From Bradyrhizobium lablabi (GTDB taxonomy: Bacteria > Pseudomonadota > Alphaproteobacteria > Rhizobiales > Xanthobacteraceae), in assembly GCF_018131005.1 (NCBI RefSeq), contig NZ_JAFCJK010000014.1, forward strand, positions 1 to 64,000: DNA of 64,000 nucleotides, given 5' to 3'. The translations under genes and the position numbers were made by a program. The stretch's first letter is position 1. Every line of letters starts with the position of its first letter. This document shows, one piece after another, positions 1-8,179 of the stretch. The notes under the pieces are model-generated. The model was not told where the DNA came from. It made no database searches and saw nothing but the letters and a program-made list of their open reading frames with translations.

Positions 1-87
1 GAGAAATCGCTGGTGCCGCTGGGTGAAGCGCGCCTCGGCCGCATCGGCCTCGACGAATGGCTCCGCAGGTCAAAGGCAGGAGCTTGA
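1..87 (+). CDS. 3' end of an unidentified gene
   Basis: An open reading frame enters from the left edge and ends at a TGA at 85-87, leaving only 28 residues (ending in WLRRSKAGA). The segment has strong third-position GC and no stop, so it looks like the real end of a gene. It converges on mobA 17 bases away. Too little protein is visible to name a family. Its place beside mobA hints at, but does not show, a role in the molybdenum-cofactor or formate block. Confidence 0.5.
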   Translation, partial: EKSLVPLGEARLGRIGLDEWLRRSKAGA

Positions 88-104
88 TCCATTACGATAG
101 AGCT

Positions 105-755
105 CTAGTCACGTGCCTCATCCAGCGCCGCAAGCCGTTCGGCTTCGGCGATGTCGTCCACGGTGTTGGCATTGAAGAAAGGATCGAGCGGCGTGGCTGG
201 CCACGTCACGGTGGCGAGCTTGTAGCGGGCAGTCCAGCGGTCGATCTTTCTCACGTCTTCGACGACGAGCGCGTGACGCAACTCGTCTCGCAGTGCGACG
301 CTCCATAGTCCAATCACCGGGTGCGACTGTCCATCGGAGGCGGCGACCGCAAGCTGGGCGTCCTGTGCGGCGAGCGCCTCATAAAGCCGCGCAACCAGGT
401 CGCGCGGCAGAAACGGGCAGTCGGCGGCAGCGCTCAAGACCAGCGTCACGCCTGGCCGGTTCGCGGCGACCCAGTCGAGCGCGGCGAGAATGCCGGCCAG
501 CGGCCCCGGGAAATCGGCAACGCCATCTGCGATCACGGGAAGTCCGAATGCGGCGAAGCGCGCCGGATCGCCATTGGCGTTGAGAATGAGCCCGTCGCAC
601 TGCGGCTTCAGCCGCCTGATCACCCGCTCCAGAATAGTGTGGCCGGCTATCATGCGCATCGGCTTGTCGCCGCCGCCCATGCGCCGTGCGAGGCCGCCCG
701 CCAGGAGGACGCCGGGGATCTCTGGCGCGCCTCTTGGCGCCGGTTCAATCGTCAC
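105..755 (-). CDS. mobA: molybdenum cofactor guanylyltransferase MobA
   Basis: MobA transfers GMP from GTP to Mo-molybdopterin in the cytoplasm, giving the bis-MGD cofactor used by formate dehydrogenases of the type encoded downstream. The nucleotide-binding signature GVLLAGGLARRMGGGDKP lies near the N-terminus, followed by the ILNANGDP and SAAADCPFLP segments typical of the family. Length, about 216 aa, is normal. I chose a GTG start at 755 because an AAGGGTG ribosome-binding match precedes it and it overlaps the fdhD stop by only 11 bases. An upstream ATG at 800 would add 15 residues but has no such site. It is translated with fdhD as a minus-strand pair. Confidence 0.9.
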   Translation of the reverse strand: MTIEPAPRGAPEIPGVLLAGGLARRMGGGDKPMRMIAGHTILERVIRRLKPQCDGLILNANGDPARFAAFGLPVIADGVADFPGPLAGILAALDWVAANRPGVTLVLSAAADCPFLPRDLVARLYEALAAQDAQLAVAASDGQSHPVIGLWSVALRDELRHALVVEDVRKIDRWTARYKLATVTWPATPLDPFFNANTVDDIAEAERLAALDEARD

Positions 756-1635
756 GCGCTTCACCCTTGCGCTTGTGGCGGGCCGATTCTTCCTCGACAT
801 AGTCGAGGCTTTGGTCGAACACGATACGCTCTTGTCCCGACAACGCGATGAAGCGCTTTCCGCGCGTGCGGCCGACGAGGGTCAGCCCGACCTGCCGCGC
901 CAGCTCGACGCCCCAGGCGGTGAAGCCGGAGCGTGAAACGAGAATCGGAATCCCCATCCGCACCGTCTTGATCACCATCTCCGAGGTGAGCCGACCCGTG
1001 GTGTAGAGGACCTTGTCGGCGGGATCGACGCCGTGGCGGTAGAGCCAGCCCGCGATCTTGTCGACCGCGTTGTGCCGGCCGACATCCTCGGTGTAGCAGA
1101 CCGGCGTGCCCTCCTTGCACAGCACGCAGCCATGGATCGCCCCGGCTTCGAGGTAGAGCGAGGGCATGGTGTTGATCGCGTGGGTCATCTGATAGAGCCA
1201 CGAGGTGCGCAGCTCGGCCTTCGGCAAGGCGACGCTTTCGACCGCTTCAAGCAAATCGCCGAAGGCGGTGCCTTGCGCGCAGCCTGACGTCTGCGTCCGC
1301 CTCTTCAGCTTCTGCTCGAAATTGGTGTGGTGCTCGGTGCGCACGACCACCACCTGCAGGTCGTCGTGATATTCGACCTCGGTGACAACGTCGTCATATT
1401 TCAGCATGTTCTGGTTCAAGAGATAGCCAAGCGCCAGATACTCCGGATAGTCGCCGATCGTCATCATGGTGACGATCTCCTGCGCATTGAGGTAGAGCGT
1501 CAGTGGCCGCTCGACCGGCACCTTGATCTCGACGGCGGTGCCGGTCTGGTCGGTGCCCTGCACGCGCTCGGTCAGACGCGGGTCGTCCGGGTTGGGGACG
1601 ATCAGGGGGACGGGCGCTTTCTCGATCTTCATCAT
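745..1635 (-). CDS. fdhD: formate dehydrogenase sulfurtransferase FdhD
   Basis: FdhD passes sulfur, delivered from a cysteine desulfurase, to the molybdenum cofactor of formate dehydrogenase, a step needed for activity. The conserved pair of cysteines is present in HGCVLCKEG, followed by the YTEDVGRHNAVDKIAG, TTGRLTSEMVIK and SRSGFTAWGVELA blocks of the family. The reading frame stays open upstream to 1971, but that part has no family similarity and runs across the start of the divergent mobB. The ATG at 1635 (MMKIEKAPVP) gives 296 aa, which fits the family. The stop overlaps the start of mobA. The 1636-1864 spacer between fdhD and mobB should carry both divergent promoters. Confidence 0.93.
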   Translation of the reverse strand: MMKIEKAPVPLIVPNPDDPRLTERVQGTDQTGTAVEIKVPVERPLTLYLNAQEIVTMMTIGDYPEYLALGYLLNQNMLKYDDVVTEVEYHDDLQVVVVRTEHHTNFEQKLKRRTQTSGCAQGTAFGDLLEAVESVALPKAELRTSWLYQMTHAINTMPSLYLEAGAIHGCVLCKEGTPVCYTEDVGRHNAVDKIAGWLYRHGVDPADKVLYTTGRLTSEMVIKTVRMGIPILVSRSGFTAWGVELARQVGLTLVGRTRGKRFIALSGQERIVFDQSLDYVEEESARHKRKGEARDD

Positions 1636-1864
1636 GTTGGTCAGGCTAGCATGACAGGGGCCGCCAGCCGATATAAGCATGTTGGTAGCCAAGTGAAACA
1701 AGGGTTTAAGCTTCTCGCCAGTGCGAGGAGCAAAGCGGCCAAGCAATGCATAATGGTCTATGGGACAGTTGGGCTGCTTCGTGGAGCCTGTCAGCGGGCG
1801 CGCGTTCGCGACCCGGTGGTTCGCAATGATGGTGGAGCGGGTTCCAGTGCGGAGAACGGATAGA

Positions 1865-2392
1865 ATGAAAGTGATTGGCCTCGCGGGATGGAGCGGTGCC
1901 GGCAAGACCACCTTGCTCTCGCGGGTGATCCCGGATCTCCTCGGCCGGGGCTTGCGCGTCTCCGTAATCAAGCACGCCCATCACGAATTCGATGTCGACG
2001 TGCCGGGCAAGGATTCCTGGGTGCACCGGCAGTCGGGCGCGACCGAGGTGCTGGTGTCCTCGACGCGGCGCTGGGCATTGATGCACGAACTCCGTGGTGC
2101 AAACGAACCGCGATTGCCGGAACTGCTGGCCAAGATGGCGCCGGTCGATCTTGTCGTGGTCGAAGGCTTCAAACGCGAGCCGCTCAACAAGATCGAGGTA
2201 CATCGCGCTGCCAATGGCAAGCCGCTGCTGTTTCCCAATGATCCGCGGGTGGTCGGGATCGCAAGCGACGTCGCGGTTGAAACCGCGCTGCCTGTGGTCC
2301 ATCTCGATGATATCGAAGAGGTCGCCGCACTGATGCTGCGGTCCGCGATACCGGTCGACGACGTGCTGGCAACCGCTTCTGCCGAGAACTGA
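1865..2392 (+). CDS. mobB: molybdopterin-guanine dinucleotide biosynthesis protein MobB
   Basis: MobB is a small GTP-binding protein that assists MobA. The P-loop GWSGAGKTTL is at the extreme N-terminus (residues about 7-16), followed by VIKHAHHEFDVDVPGKDS, a block typical of MobB, and by VVVEGFKREPLNKIEVHR. The ATG at 1865 is chosen because the P-loop normally starts within ten residues of the MobB N-terminus and GGAG lies upstream. The open frame extends back to 1760 without family similarity. It is nine bases upstream of moeA and probably cotranscribed with it. Confidence 0.92.
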   Translation: MKVIGLAGWSGAGKTTLLSRVIPDLLGRGLRVSVIKHAHHEFDVDVPGKDSWVHRQSGATEVLVSSTRRWALMHELRGANEPRLPELLAKMAPVDLVVVEGFKREPLNKIEVHRAANGKPLLFPNDPRVVGIASDVAVETALPVVHLDDIEEVAALMLRSAIPVDDVLATASAEN

Positions 2393-2401
2393 CGAGGCGA
2401 G

Positions 2402-3655
2402 ATGGCGCAACTGTCCGACGATTGCTTTGCCTTTGGCGGACCGATGATGTCGGTGGACGAGGCGGTGCGCGTGATCGCCGACCGCGTCGCCCGGATCGCC
2501 GATGTTGAAACCATTGCGCTGGCCGCTGCCGATGGCCGCATTCTTGCCGGTGATGTCGCTGCGCCGTTGCCGCTGCCGCCCTTCACCAATTCCGCGGTGG
2601 ATGGCTATGCGGTTGCAAGCAGCGATATTCCGAAAACGGACGCGCGGGCATTTCCATTGTCCGGCCGCGTGCAGGCCGGCGCATCGGCGCAGACGGCGAT
2701 CAGGGGCGGCGAGGCGATGCGCATCTTCACGGGCGCGCCGATGCCCGAAGGCGCCGACACCGTGTTCATGCAGGAGGACGTAAGCCTCGAGGACGGCAAG
2801 GTCGTGCTGCCGGCAGGACTGAAGCCCGGCGCCAATGTGCGGCCGGCGGGCGAGGACGTTCCGCTCGGGCACGTGGCGCTAAAAGCCGGTCAGCGCTTGC
2901 GGCCGCAGGATGTCGCGCTCGCAGCGGCGTTCGGCCTGACCGAGCTTGCCGTCGTCAGGCGGCTCCGCGTTGCCGTGTTTTCCACCGGCGACGAACTCGT
3001 GTCGCCGGGCGGGCACCGCGCCTCGCCGCAACTATTCGACTCCAACCGCTTCATGCTGATGGCGATGCTGCGTCGGCTCGGTTGCGATGTCAGCGATCTT
3101 GGGATCCTGCGCGACGAGCGCGCCGCGCTTGCATCGGCGCTGCGGAGTGTCGCGGGCGCACATGATCTGATCCTCACCACGGGTGGCGTCTCGACCGGTG
3201 AGGAGGATCACGTCAAAGCCGGCGTCGAAGCGGTCGGCAAGCTCGTGCTGTGGCGGATGGCGATCAAGCCGGGGCGCCCGGTCGCAATGGGTGTCATCAA
3301 CGGCACGCCGTTCATCGGCCTGCCGGGAAATCCGGTGGCAAGCTTCGTCACCTTCGTCCATGTGGTCCGCCCGACCGTGCTGGCGCTGATGGGCGCGCGG
3401 CAAGAGCCGCTGGTTCCGATGCCGGTGCGCGCAGCCTTCGCCTACAAGAAGAAGATCGCCCGCCGCGAATATGTCCGCGTCAACCTGCGCAAGGGTCATG
3501 ACGGTGCGCTCGAGGCGGTCAAATTCCCGCGCGAAGGCGCTGGCTTATTGTCGTCGCTGGTCGATACCGACGGGTTGGTCGAGCTGAGCGAACAGGTGAC
3601 GCTGGTCGAACCCGGCCAGTCTGTCGGCTTCCTGTCCTATGCAAGCCTGATGTGA
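2402..3655 (+). CDS. moeA: molybdopterin molybdenumtransferase MoeA
   Basis: MoeA inserts molybdate into adenylylated molybdopterin. Visible family blocks are the N-terminal PPFTNSAVDGYAV, the GEAMRIFTGAPMPEGADTVFMQED segment (in part), FSTGDELVSPG, FDSNRFML, TTGGVSTGEEDHVK and the GLPGNPVASFV signature in the MoCF-binding domain. At 417 aa it is full length. It follows mobB in the same direction, and its stop touches the region leading into the TusA-like gene. Whether this system handles tungsten as well as molybdenum cannot be read from the sequence. Confidence 0.95.
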   Translation: MAQLSDDCFAFGGPMMSVDEAVRVIADRVARIADVETIALAAADGRILAGDVAAPLPLPPFTNSAVDGYAVASSDIPKTDARAFPLSGRVQAGASAQTAIRGGEAMRIFTGAPMPEGADTVFMQEDVSLEDGKVVLPAGLKPGANVRPAGEDVPLGHVALKAGQRLRPQDVALAAAFGLTELAVVRRLRVAVFSTGDELVSPGGHRASPQLFDSNRFMLMAMLRRLGCDVSDLGILRDERAALASALRSVAGAHDLILTTGGVSTGEEDHVKAGVEAVGKLVLWRMAIKPGRPVAMGVINGTPFIGLPGNPVASFVTFVHVVRPTVLALMGARQEPLVPMPVRAAFAYKKKIARREYVRVNLRKGHDGALEAVKFPREGAGLLSSLVDTDGLVELSEQVTLVEPGQSVGFLSYASLM

Positions 3656-3705
3656 AGACGGTGTCTTTCGTTGACGATGCGAGGCTGCTTCGCCATGTTC
3701 GGACC

Positions 3706-3978
3706 ATGACCACAACAAAGCTCGATCTCACCGGATTGAAATGCCCGTTGCCGGCATTGAAGACGCGCAAGGCGCTCAAGAGCGTAACGCCGGGAGATTT
3801 CCTGGAAGTACATTGCAGCGATCCGTTGTCGGTGATCGATATCCCGAATCTCATTCGGGAGACCGGTGACAAAGTTGAGATCACGGAACGCAACGATGTC
3901 CGCATCGTGTTTCTGATCGAAAAGGTAAATGGGTCGATAGATAAATCAAATGATGCGTCGCCGCGCGTTGGCTCGTAG
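3706..3978 (+). CDS. TusA-like sulfurtransferase/sulfur carrier
   Basis: This is a 90-residue protein of the TusA/SirA/YedF family. The conserved cysteine lies in the GLKCPLPALKTRKAL motif (CPxP) near the N-terminus, followed by the alternating beta/alpha pattern ending in FLIEKV. The ATG at 3706 places the motif at the usual distance from the N-terminus. A GTG at 3652 overlapping the moeA stop would add 18 residues without family similarity. TusA proteins carry a persulfide between enzymes. Its position directly behind moeA and in front of the formate transporter suggests sulfur delivery for cofactor sulfuration together with FdhD, but that is inference. Confidence 0.85.
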   Translation: MTTTKLDLTGLKCPLPALKTRKALKSVTPGDFLEVHCSDPLSVIDIPNLIRETGDKVEITERNDVRIVFLIEKVNGSIDKSNDASPRVGS

Positions 3979-4305
3979 CGGTTGATTCCTACCATTTGCC
4001 TATCGACACCGGTTTCGCCTTGCGCCAATTACTATGCTCCGCCAGGTCGCGGAGGTGGAGTGGTGCCTGATCGATAAAGGCGCGCGGGGGGTGGCTTAAG
4101 GGCAAGCGCACTTTCCGAATCGCTCTGCGCGGTTGCGGCATATCCGGTCGCGTCGGGGGTTAAATTCCAGATTGCGCATGGTGGTCCCGGCGCATGCAAG
4201 GAATTGTGCGGAACGGCAACGTGACAGTTGCTCCGCATAGGGGTTGGACGGGATCAGGACAGCAGACTCGCTGAAGGCAATGGCGGTTGCAGGGGAGGGT
4301 TTTCA
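3979..4305. other. intergenic region before the formate transporter
   Basis: These 327 bases have no convincing reading frame. The only clear element is the GGGGAGGG ribosome-binding site just before the transporter ATG at 4306. The region should hold the promoter of the transporter gene. I could not identify a standard promoter or operator in it. Confidence 0.4.
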
Positions 4306-5958
4306 ATGACGACGATGAGTAGCGCCGGAAGCGTATCGGCGGCAGGCGCAGGTTTCCTCGACAAGGAACGGACAATCGCCGCTGCGGGCTTCAACCGCTG
4401 GCTGGTGCCGCCCGCCGCGCTATGCATCCACCTTTGCATCGGCATGGCCTATGGTTTCTCCGTATTCTGGCTGCCGCTCTCGCGCGCGATCGGATTGACC
4501 GCGCCGAAGGCGTGTCCCGACATTTCGCTGGTCCAGGAGCTATTCACCACCACGTGCGACTGGAAGGTCGCGAGCCTGGGGTGGATGTACACCCTGTTCT
4601 TCGTCGTGCTCGGCGTCTCCGCGGCGGTCTGGGGTGGCTGGCTCGAGAAGGTCGGGCCGCGTAAGGCAGGCTTCGTCGCCGCGCTTTGCTGGTGCGGCGG
4701 TCTCGTGCTCGGCGCGATCGGTATCATCACGCATCAACTCTGGCTGATGTGGCTCGGCTCCGGCGTGATCGGCGGCGTCGGTCTTGGCCTCGGCTATATC
4801 TCGCCGGTGTCCACGTTGGTGAAATGGTTTCCTGACCGCCGCGGCATGGCGACCGGCATGGCGATCATGGGCTTTGGCGGCGGCGCGATGATCGGCGCGC
4901 CGTTGGCAGACAAGCTGATGACCTTCTTCAAGACGCCGACATCGGTCGGCGTCTGGGAGACCTTCCTCACCATGGGCGCCATCTATTTCGTGTTCATGAT
5001 GATCGGCGCCTTCCGTTATCGCGTTCCGCCGAGCGGGTGGCAGCCCGAGGGCTGGACGCCGCCGGCGAAATCCAATGCGATGATCTCGAGCAAGAACGTC
5101 CATCTCGACAATGCGCACAAGACTCCGCAATTCTGGCTGATCTGGTGGGTGCTCTGCTTGAACGTGTCGGCCGGCATTGGCGTGATCGGCATGGCCTCGC
5201 CGATGTTGCAGGAGATCTTCGCCGGCAAGCTGATCGGCCTGCCCAATGTCGGGTTCAACGCGCTCGATGCCACGCAGAAGGCGCAGATCGCGGCGATCGC
5301 CGCCGGCTTTGCCGGACTGCTGTCGCTGTTCAACATCGGCGGCCGCTTCTTCTGGGCGTCGCTGTCGGACAAGATCGGCCGCAAGAACACCTACTACACG
5401 TTCTTCGTGCTTGGCATCGTGCTGTACGCGCTGGCGCCGACCTTCGCTGCGATGGGCTCGAAGCTCCTCTTCGTGCTCGGCTTCGGCATCATCCTGTCGA
5501 TGTATGGCGGCGGCTTCGCTACCGTTCCCGCCTATCTCGCCGACATGTTCGGGACCCAGTTCGTCGGCGCCATCCATGGACGGCTGCTCACCGCATGGTC
5601 GACCGCCGGCATCATTGGCCCCGTGGTGGTGAACTATCTTCGTGAGTTCCAACTCGCTGCTGGCGTGCCGCGCGACCAGCTTTACAACACGACGATGTAC
5701 ATTCTGTGCGGCATGCTGGTTGCCGGCTTCATCTGCAACTACTTGATCAAGCCGGTCGATCCGAAATGGCATATGAGCGATGCCGAAGTGGCGAAGCTGC
5801 AGGAGGCAACGGCGACCGCCGGTGCTGGGCCGACCGGATCGTTCGGAATCGGCAAGGGCAGCCTGGACGGCAAGGCCGCGCTGTTTTGGTTGTTCGTCGG
5901 CGTTCCGCTGGCCTGGGGCGTGTACATGACGCTGCTTAGCGCGGCGAAGATCTTCTGA
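4306..5958 (+). CDS. OFA-family MFS transporter (oxalate/formate type)
   Basis: This is a 550-residue inner-membrane carrier of the major facilitator superfamily. The N-terminal half has the WLVPPAALCIHLCIGMAYGFSVFWLP entry helix (shown in part) and the GGVGLGLGYISPVSTLVKWFPDRRG block typical of the oxalate:formate antiporter family. The C-terminal half contains GRFFWASLSDKIGRKNTYY and the VGAIHGRLLTAWSTAGIIGP segment. About twelve hydrophobic segments plus a long cytoplasmic loop are visible. Placement between cofactor genes and formate dehydrogenase makes formate or oxalate the likely substrate, but the family also moves other small carboxylates. The ATG at 4306 has a strong upstream GGAGGG; the earlier in-frame start at 4228 has no membrane similarity. 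Confidence 0.88.
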   Translation: MTTMSSAGSVSAAGAGFLDKERTIAAAGFNRWLVPPAALCIHLCIGMAYGFSVFWLPLSRAIGLTAPKACPDISLVQELFTTTCDWKVASLGWMYTLFFVVLGVSAAVWGGWLEKVGPRKAGFVAALCWCGGLVLGAIGIITHQLWLMWLGSGVIGGVGLGLGYISPVSTLVKWFPDRRGMATGMAIMGFGGGAMIGAPLADKLMTFFKTPTSVGVWETFLTMGAIYFVFMMIGAFRYRVPPSGWQPEGWTPPAKSNAMISSKNVHLDNAHKTPQFWLIWWVLCLNVSAGIGVIGMASPMLQEIFAGKLIGLPNVGFNALDATQKAQIAAIAAGFAGLLSLFNIGGRFFWASLSDKIGRKNTYYTFFVLGIVLYALAPTFAAMGSKLLFVLGFGIILSMYGGGFATVPAYLADMFGTQFVGAIHGRLLTAWSTAGIIGPVVVNYLREFQLAAGVPRDQLYNTTMYILCGMLVAGFICNYLIKPVDPKWHMSDAEVAKLQEATATAGAGPTGSFGIGKGSLDGKAALFWLFVGVPLAWGVYMTLLSAAKIF

Positions 5959-5967
5959 CGCATCTCG

Positions 5968-6000
5968 GCGCGCGCGGGAGGTTTTTGGTCCCGCGCGCGC
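5968..6000 (+). terminator. strong GC hairpin after the OFA transporter
   Basis: A perfect 12-bp inverted repeat (5968-5979 with 5989-6000) closes a nine-base loop containing five T. It begins ten bases after the transporter stop codon. There is only a weak T-rich stretch downstream, so it may act as a terminator, a 3'-end stabiliser, or both. Confidence 0.6.
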
Positions 6001-6042
6001 TCGTTACTTCGTTTGATAATTCAGTGATTAGGGAATTTTTCC

Positions 6043-6321
6043 ATGCTCCGTAACGGAATTTGTCTCGCCGCAATACTGCTTCTCGCCGGCACGCTGCATA
6101 CGGCATCGGCCCAGACTGCTGCGCCGGGCGCGCCCGCACCCGCGTCAACCGACGCCAAGCCGTCGAGGATGAAGCTGACCATGCAGAAGCTGAAGGAGAT
6201 GAAGACCCAGTGGAGCGCCAACAAGCCCAAGCTGAAGGGGTGCCGTGCCGAGGTGAAATCCAAGGGGCTAATCGGCGACGACCGCTGGTTCTACATCCAG
6301 GACTGCATGAGCAAGACTTGA
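6043..6321 (+). CDS. small secreted protein of unknown function
   Basis: The product has 92 residues. The N-terminus is a clear Sec signal peptide (positive MLRNG, a hydrophobic stretch AAILLLAGTL, and probable cleavage after TASAQ). The mature part is an alanine/proline-rich linker followed by a lysine-rich segment and two cysteines (LKGCRAEV and IQDCMSKT), which could form one disulfide in the periplasm. The C-terminal segment recalls the PsiF-type repeat, but the similarity is too weak to name. It lies between the formate carrier and formate dehydrogenase, bracketed by hairpins, so it is probably its own transcription unit. Confidence 0.7.
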   Translation: MLRNGICLAAILLLAGTLHTASAQTAAPGAPAPASTDAKPSRMKLTMQKLKEMKTQWSANKPKLKGCRAEVKSKGLIGDDRWFYIQDCMSKT

Positions 6322-6351
6322 GAACCAAGCGTACCAGACAGCGTTGAAATC

Positions 6352-6392
6352 GGGGGCGTGACAGCCATGGCTGCATGCCCCCATCGCTTTTT
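6352..6392 (+). terminator. intrinsic terminator after the small secreted protein gene
   Basis: GGGGGC at 6352-6357 pairs with GCCCCC at 6377-6382. The intervening bases include the self-complementary CAGCCATGGCTG, so the stem can extend inward almost continuously. A run of five T follows at 6388-6392. This is a conventional terminator layout isolating the small gene from the formate dehydrogenase genes. Confidence 0.6.
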
Positions 6393-6412
6393 GGAACCCT
6401 TCAAAATTGAGT

Positions 6413-6429
6413 TGGCATCTGGCATGCCA
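6413..6429 (+). promoter_or_regulatory. inverted repeat / sigma-54-like site before formate dehydrogenase
   Basis: TGGCAT-N5-ATGCCA is a perfect inverted repeat 44 bases before the start codon of the FDH beta gene. Overlapping it, TGGCATCTGGCATGCC has the GG-N10-GC spacing of a -24/-12 sigma-54 promoter, with most of the TGGCA...TGC consensus. It could be a regulator operator or the promoter itself; the sequence alone does not decide. Confidence 0.4.
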
Positions 6430-6472
6430 GTCGCTAGAGTGCTGATATGGCAGCAAGAATGAGACGCCCCTC

Positions 6473-8179
6473 ATGACGACGCATGACGTGCAGCAGGTCC
6501 GCAGCTTCGAGCATCCCGGCGCGGGGCGGAAGCGGGCCAAGGCGACCCCCAAAGGCCGCCAAGTCGATCCGACCGCTGCCCACGAGATCGAGCAGTTGCT
6601 CGGCGTCCGGCCGCGGCAGCGCGACATGCTGATCGAATATCTGCACCTGATCCAGGACAAATATCACCAGATCTCGGCGGCGCATCTCGCAGCCCTTGCC
6701 GACGAGATGAAGCTGGCGTTCGCCGAGGTGTTCGAGACCGCGACCTTCTACGCGCATTTCGATGTGGTGAAGGAAGGTGAGCCCGACGTCGCGCCACTCA
6801 CCATTCGCGTCTGCGACTCTCTCACTTGCGCGATGCTTGGCGGGCAAGAGTTGATGCATGCGCTGCAGAGCACCGCCGGCCCCGGCATCCGCGTGGTGCG
6901 CGCGCCCTGCGTCGGTCGTTGCGACACGGCGCCTGCGGCTGAGGTCGGCCACAATTTCATCGATCACGCCGCCGTCGAGCAAGTGCTCGCGGCTGTCAAG
7001 GCAGGCGATACCCACGCCCATTTGCCCAAATATGCCGATTACGCCGCCTATGTTGCCGATGGCGGCTACAGGCTGCTCAATCGCCTGCGTTCGGGCGAAC
7101 TGGCAAAAGAGGATCTCCTGAAGGCGCTGGATGACGCGAGCCTGCGCGGACTCGGCGGCGCCGGCTTCCCGACGGGGCGCAAATGGCGCGCGGTGCTGGG
7201 CGAGCCCGGTCCGCGGCTGATGGCGATCAATGGCGACGAAGGCGAGCCGGGCACGTTCAAGGACCGCGTCTATCTCGAAACCGATCCGCATCGTTTCATC
7301 GAGGGCATGCTGATCGGCGCGCATGTCGTCGAAGCATCCGACGTCTACATCTATATCCGCGACGAATATCCGGCCGCGCGCGAGATCCTTGCGCGCGAGA
7401 TCGCCAAGCTTCCTGCCGATGGCCCGAGGCTGCACATGCGCCGCGGCGCCGGCGCCTACATCTGCGGCGAGGAGTCCTCCCTGCTCGAGAGCATCGAGGG
7501 AAAGCGCGGACTGCCGCGGCACAAGCCGCCCTATCCGTTCCAGGTCGGCCTGTTCGGCCTGCCGACGCTGATCAACAATATCGAGACGCTGTGGTGGGTG
7601 CGCGACATCGTGGAGAAGGGCGCCGACTGGTGGAAGAGCCACGGCCGCAATGAGCGGCACGGCCTGCGCAGCTTCTCGGTGTCCGGACGGGTGAAGAATC
7701 CTGGCATGAAGCTCGCGCCTGCCGGCATCACCGTGCGCGAACTGGTCGACGAATATTGCGGCGGCATGGCCGAGGGCCACACCTTCCATGCCTATCTGCC
7801 CGGCGGCGCGTCCGGTGGCATCCTGCCGGCCACGATGGATAACATCCCGCTCGATTTCGGTACGCTGGAGAAATACGGCTGCTTCATCGGCTCGGCCGCG
7901 ATCGTAATCCTGTCGCAACAGGACAGCGTGAAGGGCGCCGCATTGAACCTGATGCGCTTCTTCGAGGACGAGAGCTGCGGCCAGTGCACACCGTGCCGCG
8001 CCGGCACGCAGAAGGCGGCGCAACTGATGGAACGGCCGGTCTGGGATCGCGCGCTGCTCGACGAACTGAGCCAGGCGATGCGCGATGCATCGATCTGCGG
8101 CCTCGGGCAGGCCGCCTCGAATCCGCTGACATCAGTCATTAAATACTTCCCCGACGAGTTCAAGGAAGCTGCTGAATGA
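6473..8179 (+). CDS. NAD-dependent formate dehydrogenase beta subunit (NuoE-NuoF fusion)
   Basis: This 568-residue diaphorase subunit passes electrons from the catalytic subunit to NAD+. It is a fusion. Residues about 30-160 form a NuoE-like thioredoxin-fold domain with [2Fe-2S] ligands Cys114, Cys119, Cys146 and Cys150. The rest is NuoF-like, with the NADH/FMN segments GLRGLGGAGFPTGRKW and GAGAYICGEESSLLESIEGKRG (in part) and a [4Fe-4S] set at Cys502, Cys505, Cys508 and Cys542. The fused architecture and length match the beta subunit of the two-subunit soluble FDH described in Methylobacterium (FDH1 type). Its stop overlaps the alpha subunit start by four bases (ATGA), so the two are translationally coupled. 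Confidence 0.9.
   Translation: MTTHDVQQVRSFEHPGAGRKRAKATPKGRQVDPTAAHEIEQLLGVRPRQRDMLIEYLHLIQDKYHQISAAHLAALADEMKLAFAEVFETATFYAHFDVVKEGEPDVAPLTIRVCDSLTCAMLGGQELMHALQSTAGPGIRVVRAPCVGRCDTAPAAEVGHNFIDHAAVEQVLAAVKAGDTHAHLPKYADYAAYVADGGYRLLNRLRSGELAKEDLLKALDDASLRGLGGAGFPTGRKWRAVLGEPGPRLMAINGDEGEPGTFKDRVYLETDPHRFIEGMLIGAHVVEASDVYIYIRDEYPAAREILAREIAKLPADGPRLHMRRGAGAYICGEESSLLESIEGKRGLPRHKPPYPFQVGLFGLPTLINNIETLWWVRDIVEKGADWWKSHGRNERHGLRSFSVSGRVKNPGMKLAPAGITVRELVDEYCGGMAEGHTFHAYLPGGASGGILPATMDNIPLDFGTLEKYGCFIGSAAIVILSQQDSVKGAALNLMRFFEDESCGQCTPCRAGTQKAAQLMERPVWDRALLDELSQAMRDASICGLGQAASNPLTSVIKYFPDEFKEAAE

Noticed and set aside
3979..4305. Sigma-54-type promoter before the OFA transporter
   Set aside because: TGGTCCCGGCGCATGC looked suggestive, but the GG-to-GC spacing is 11 instead of 10.
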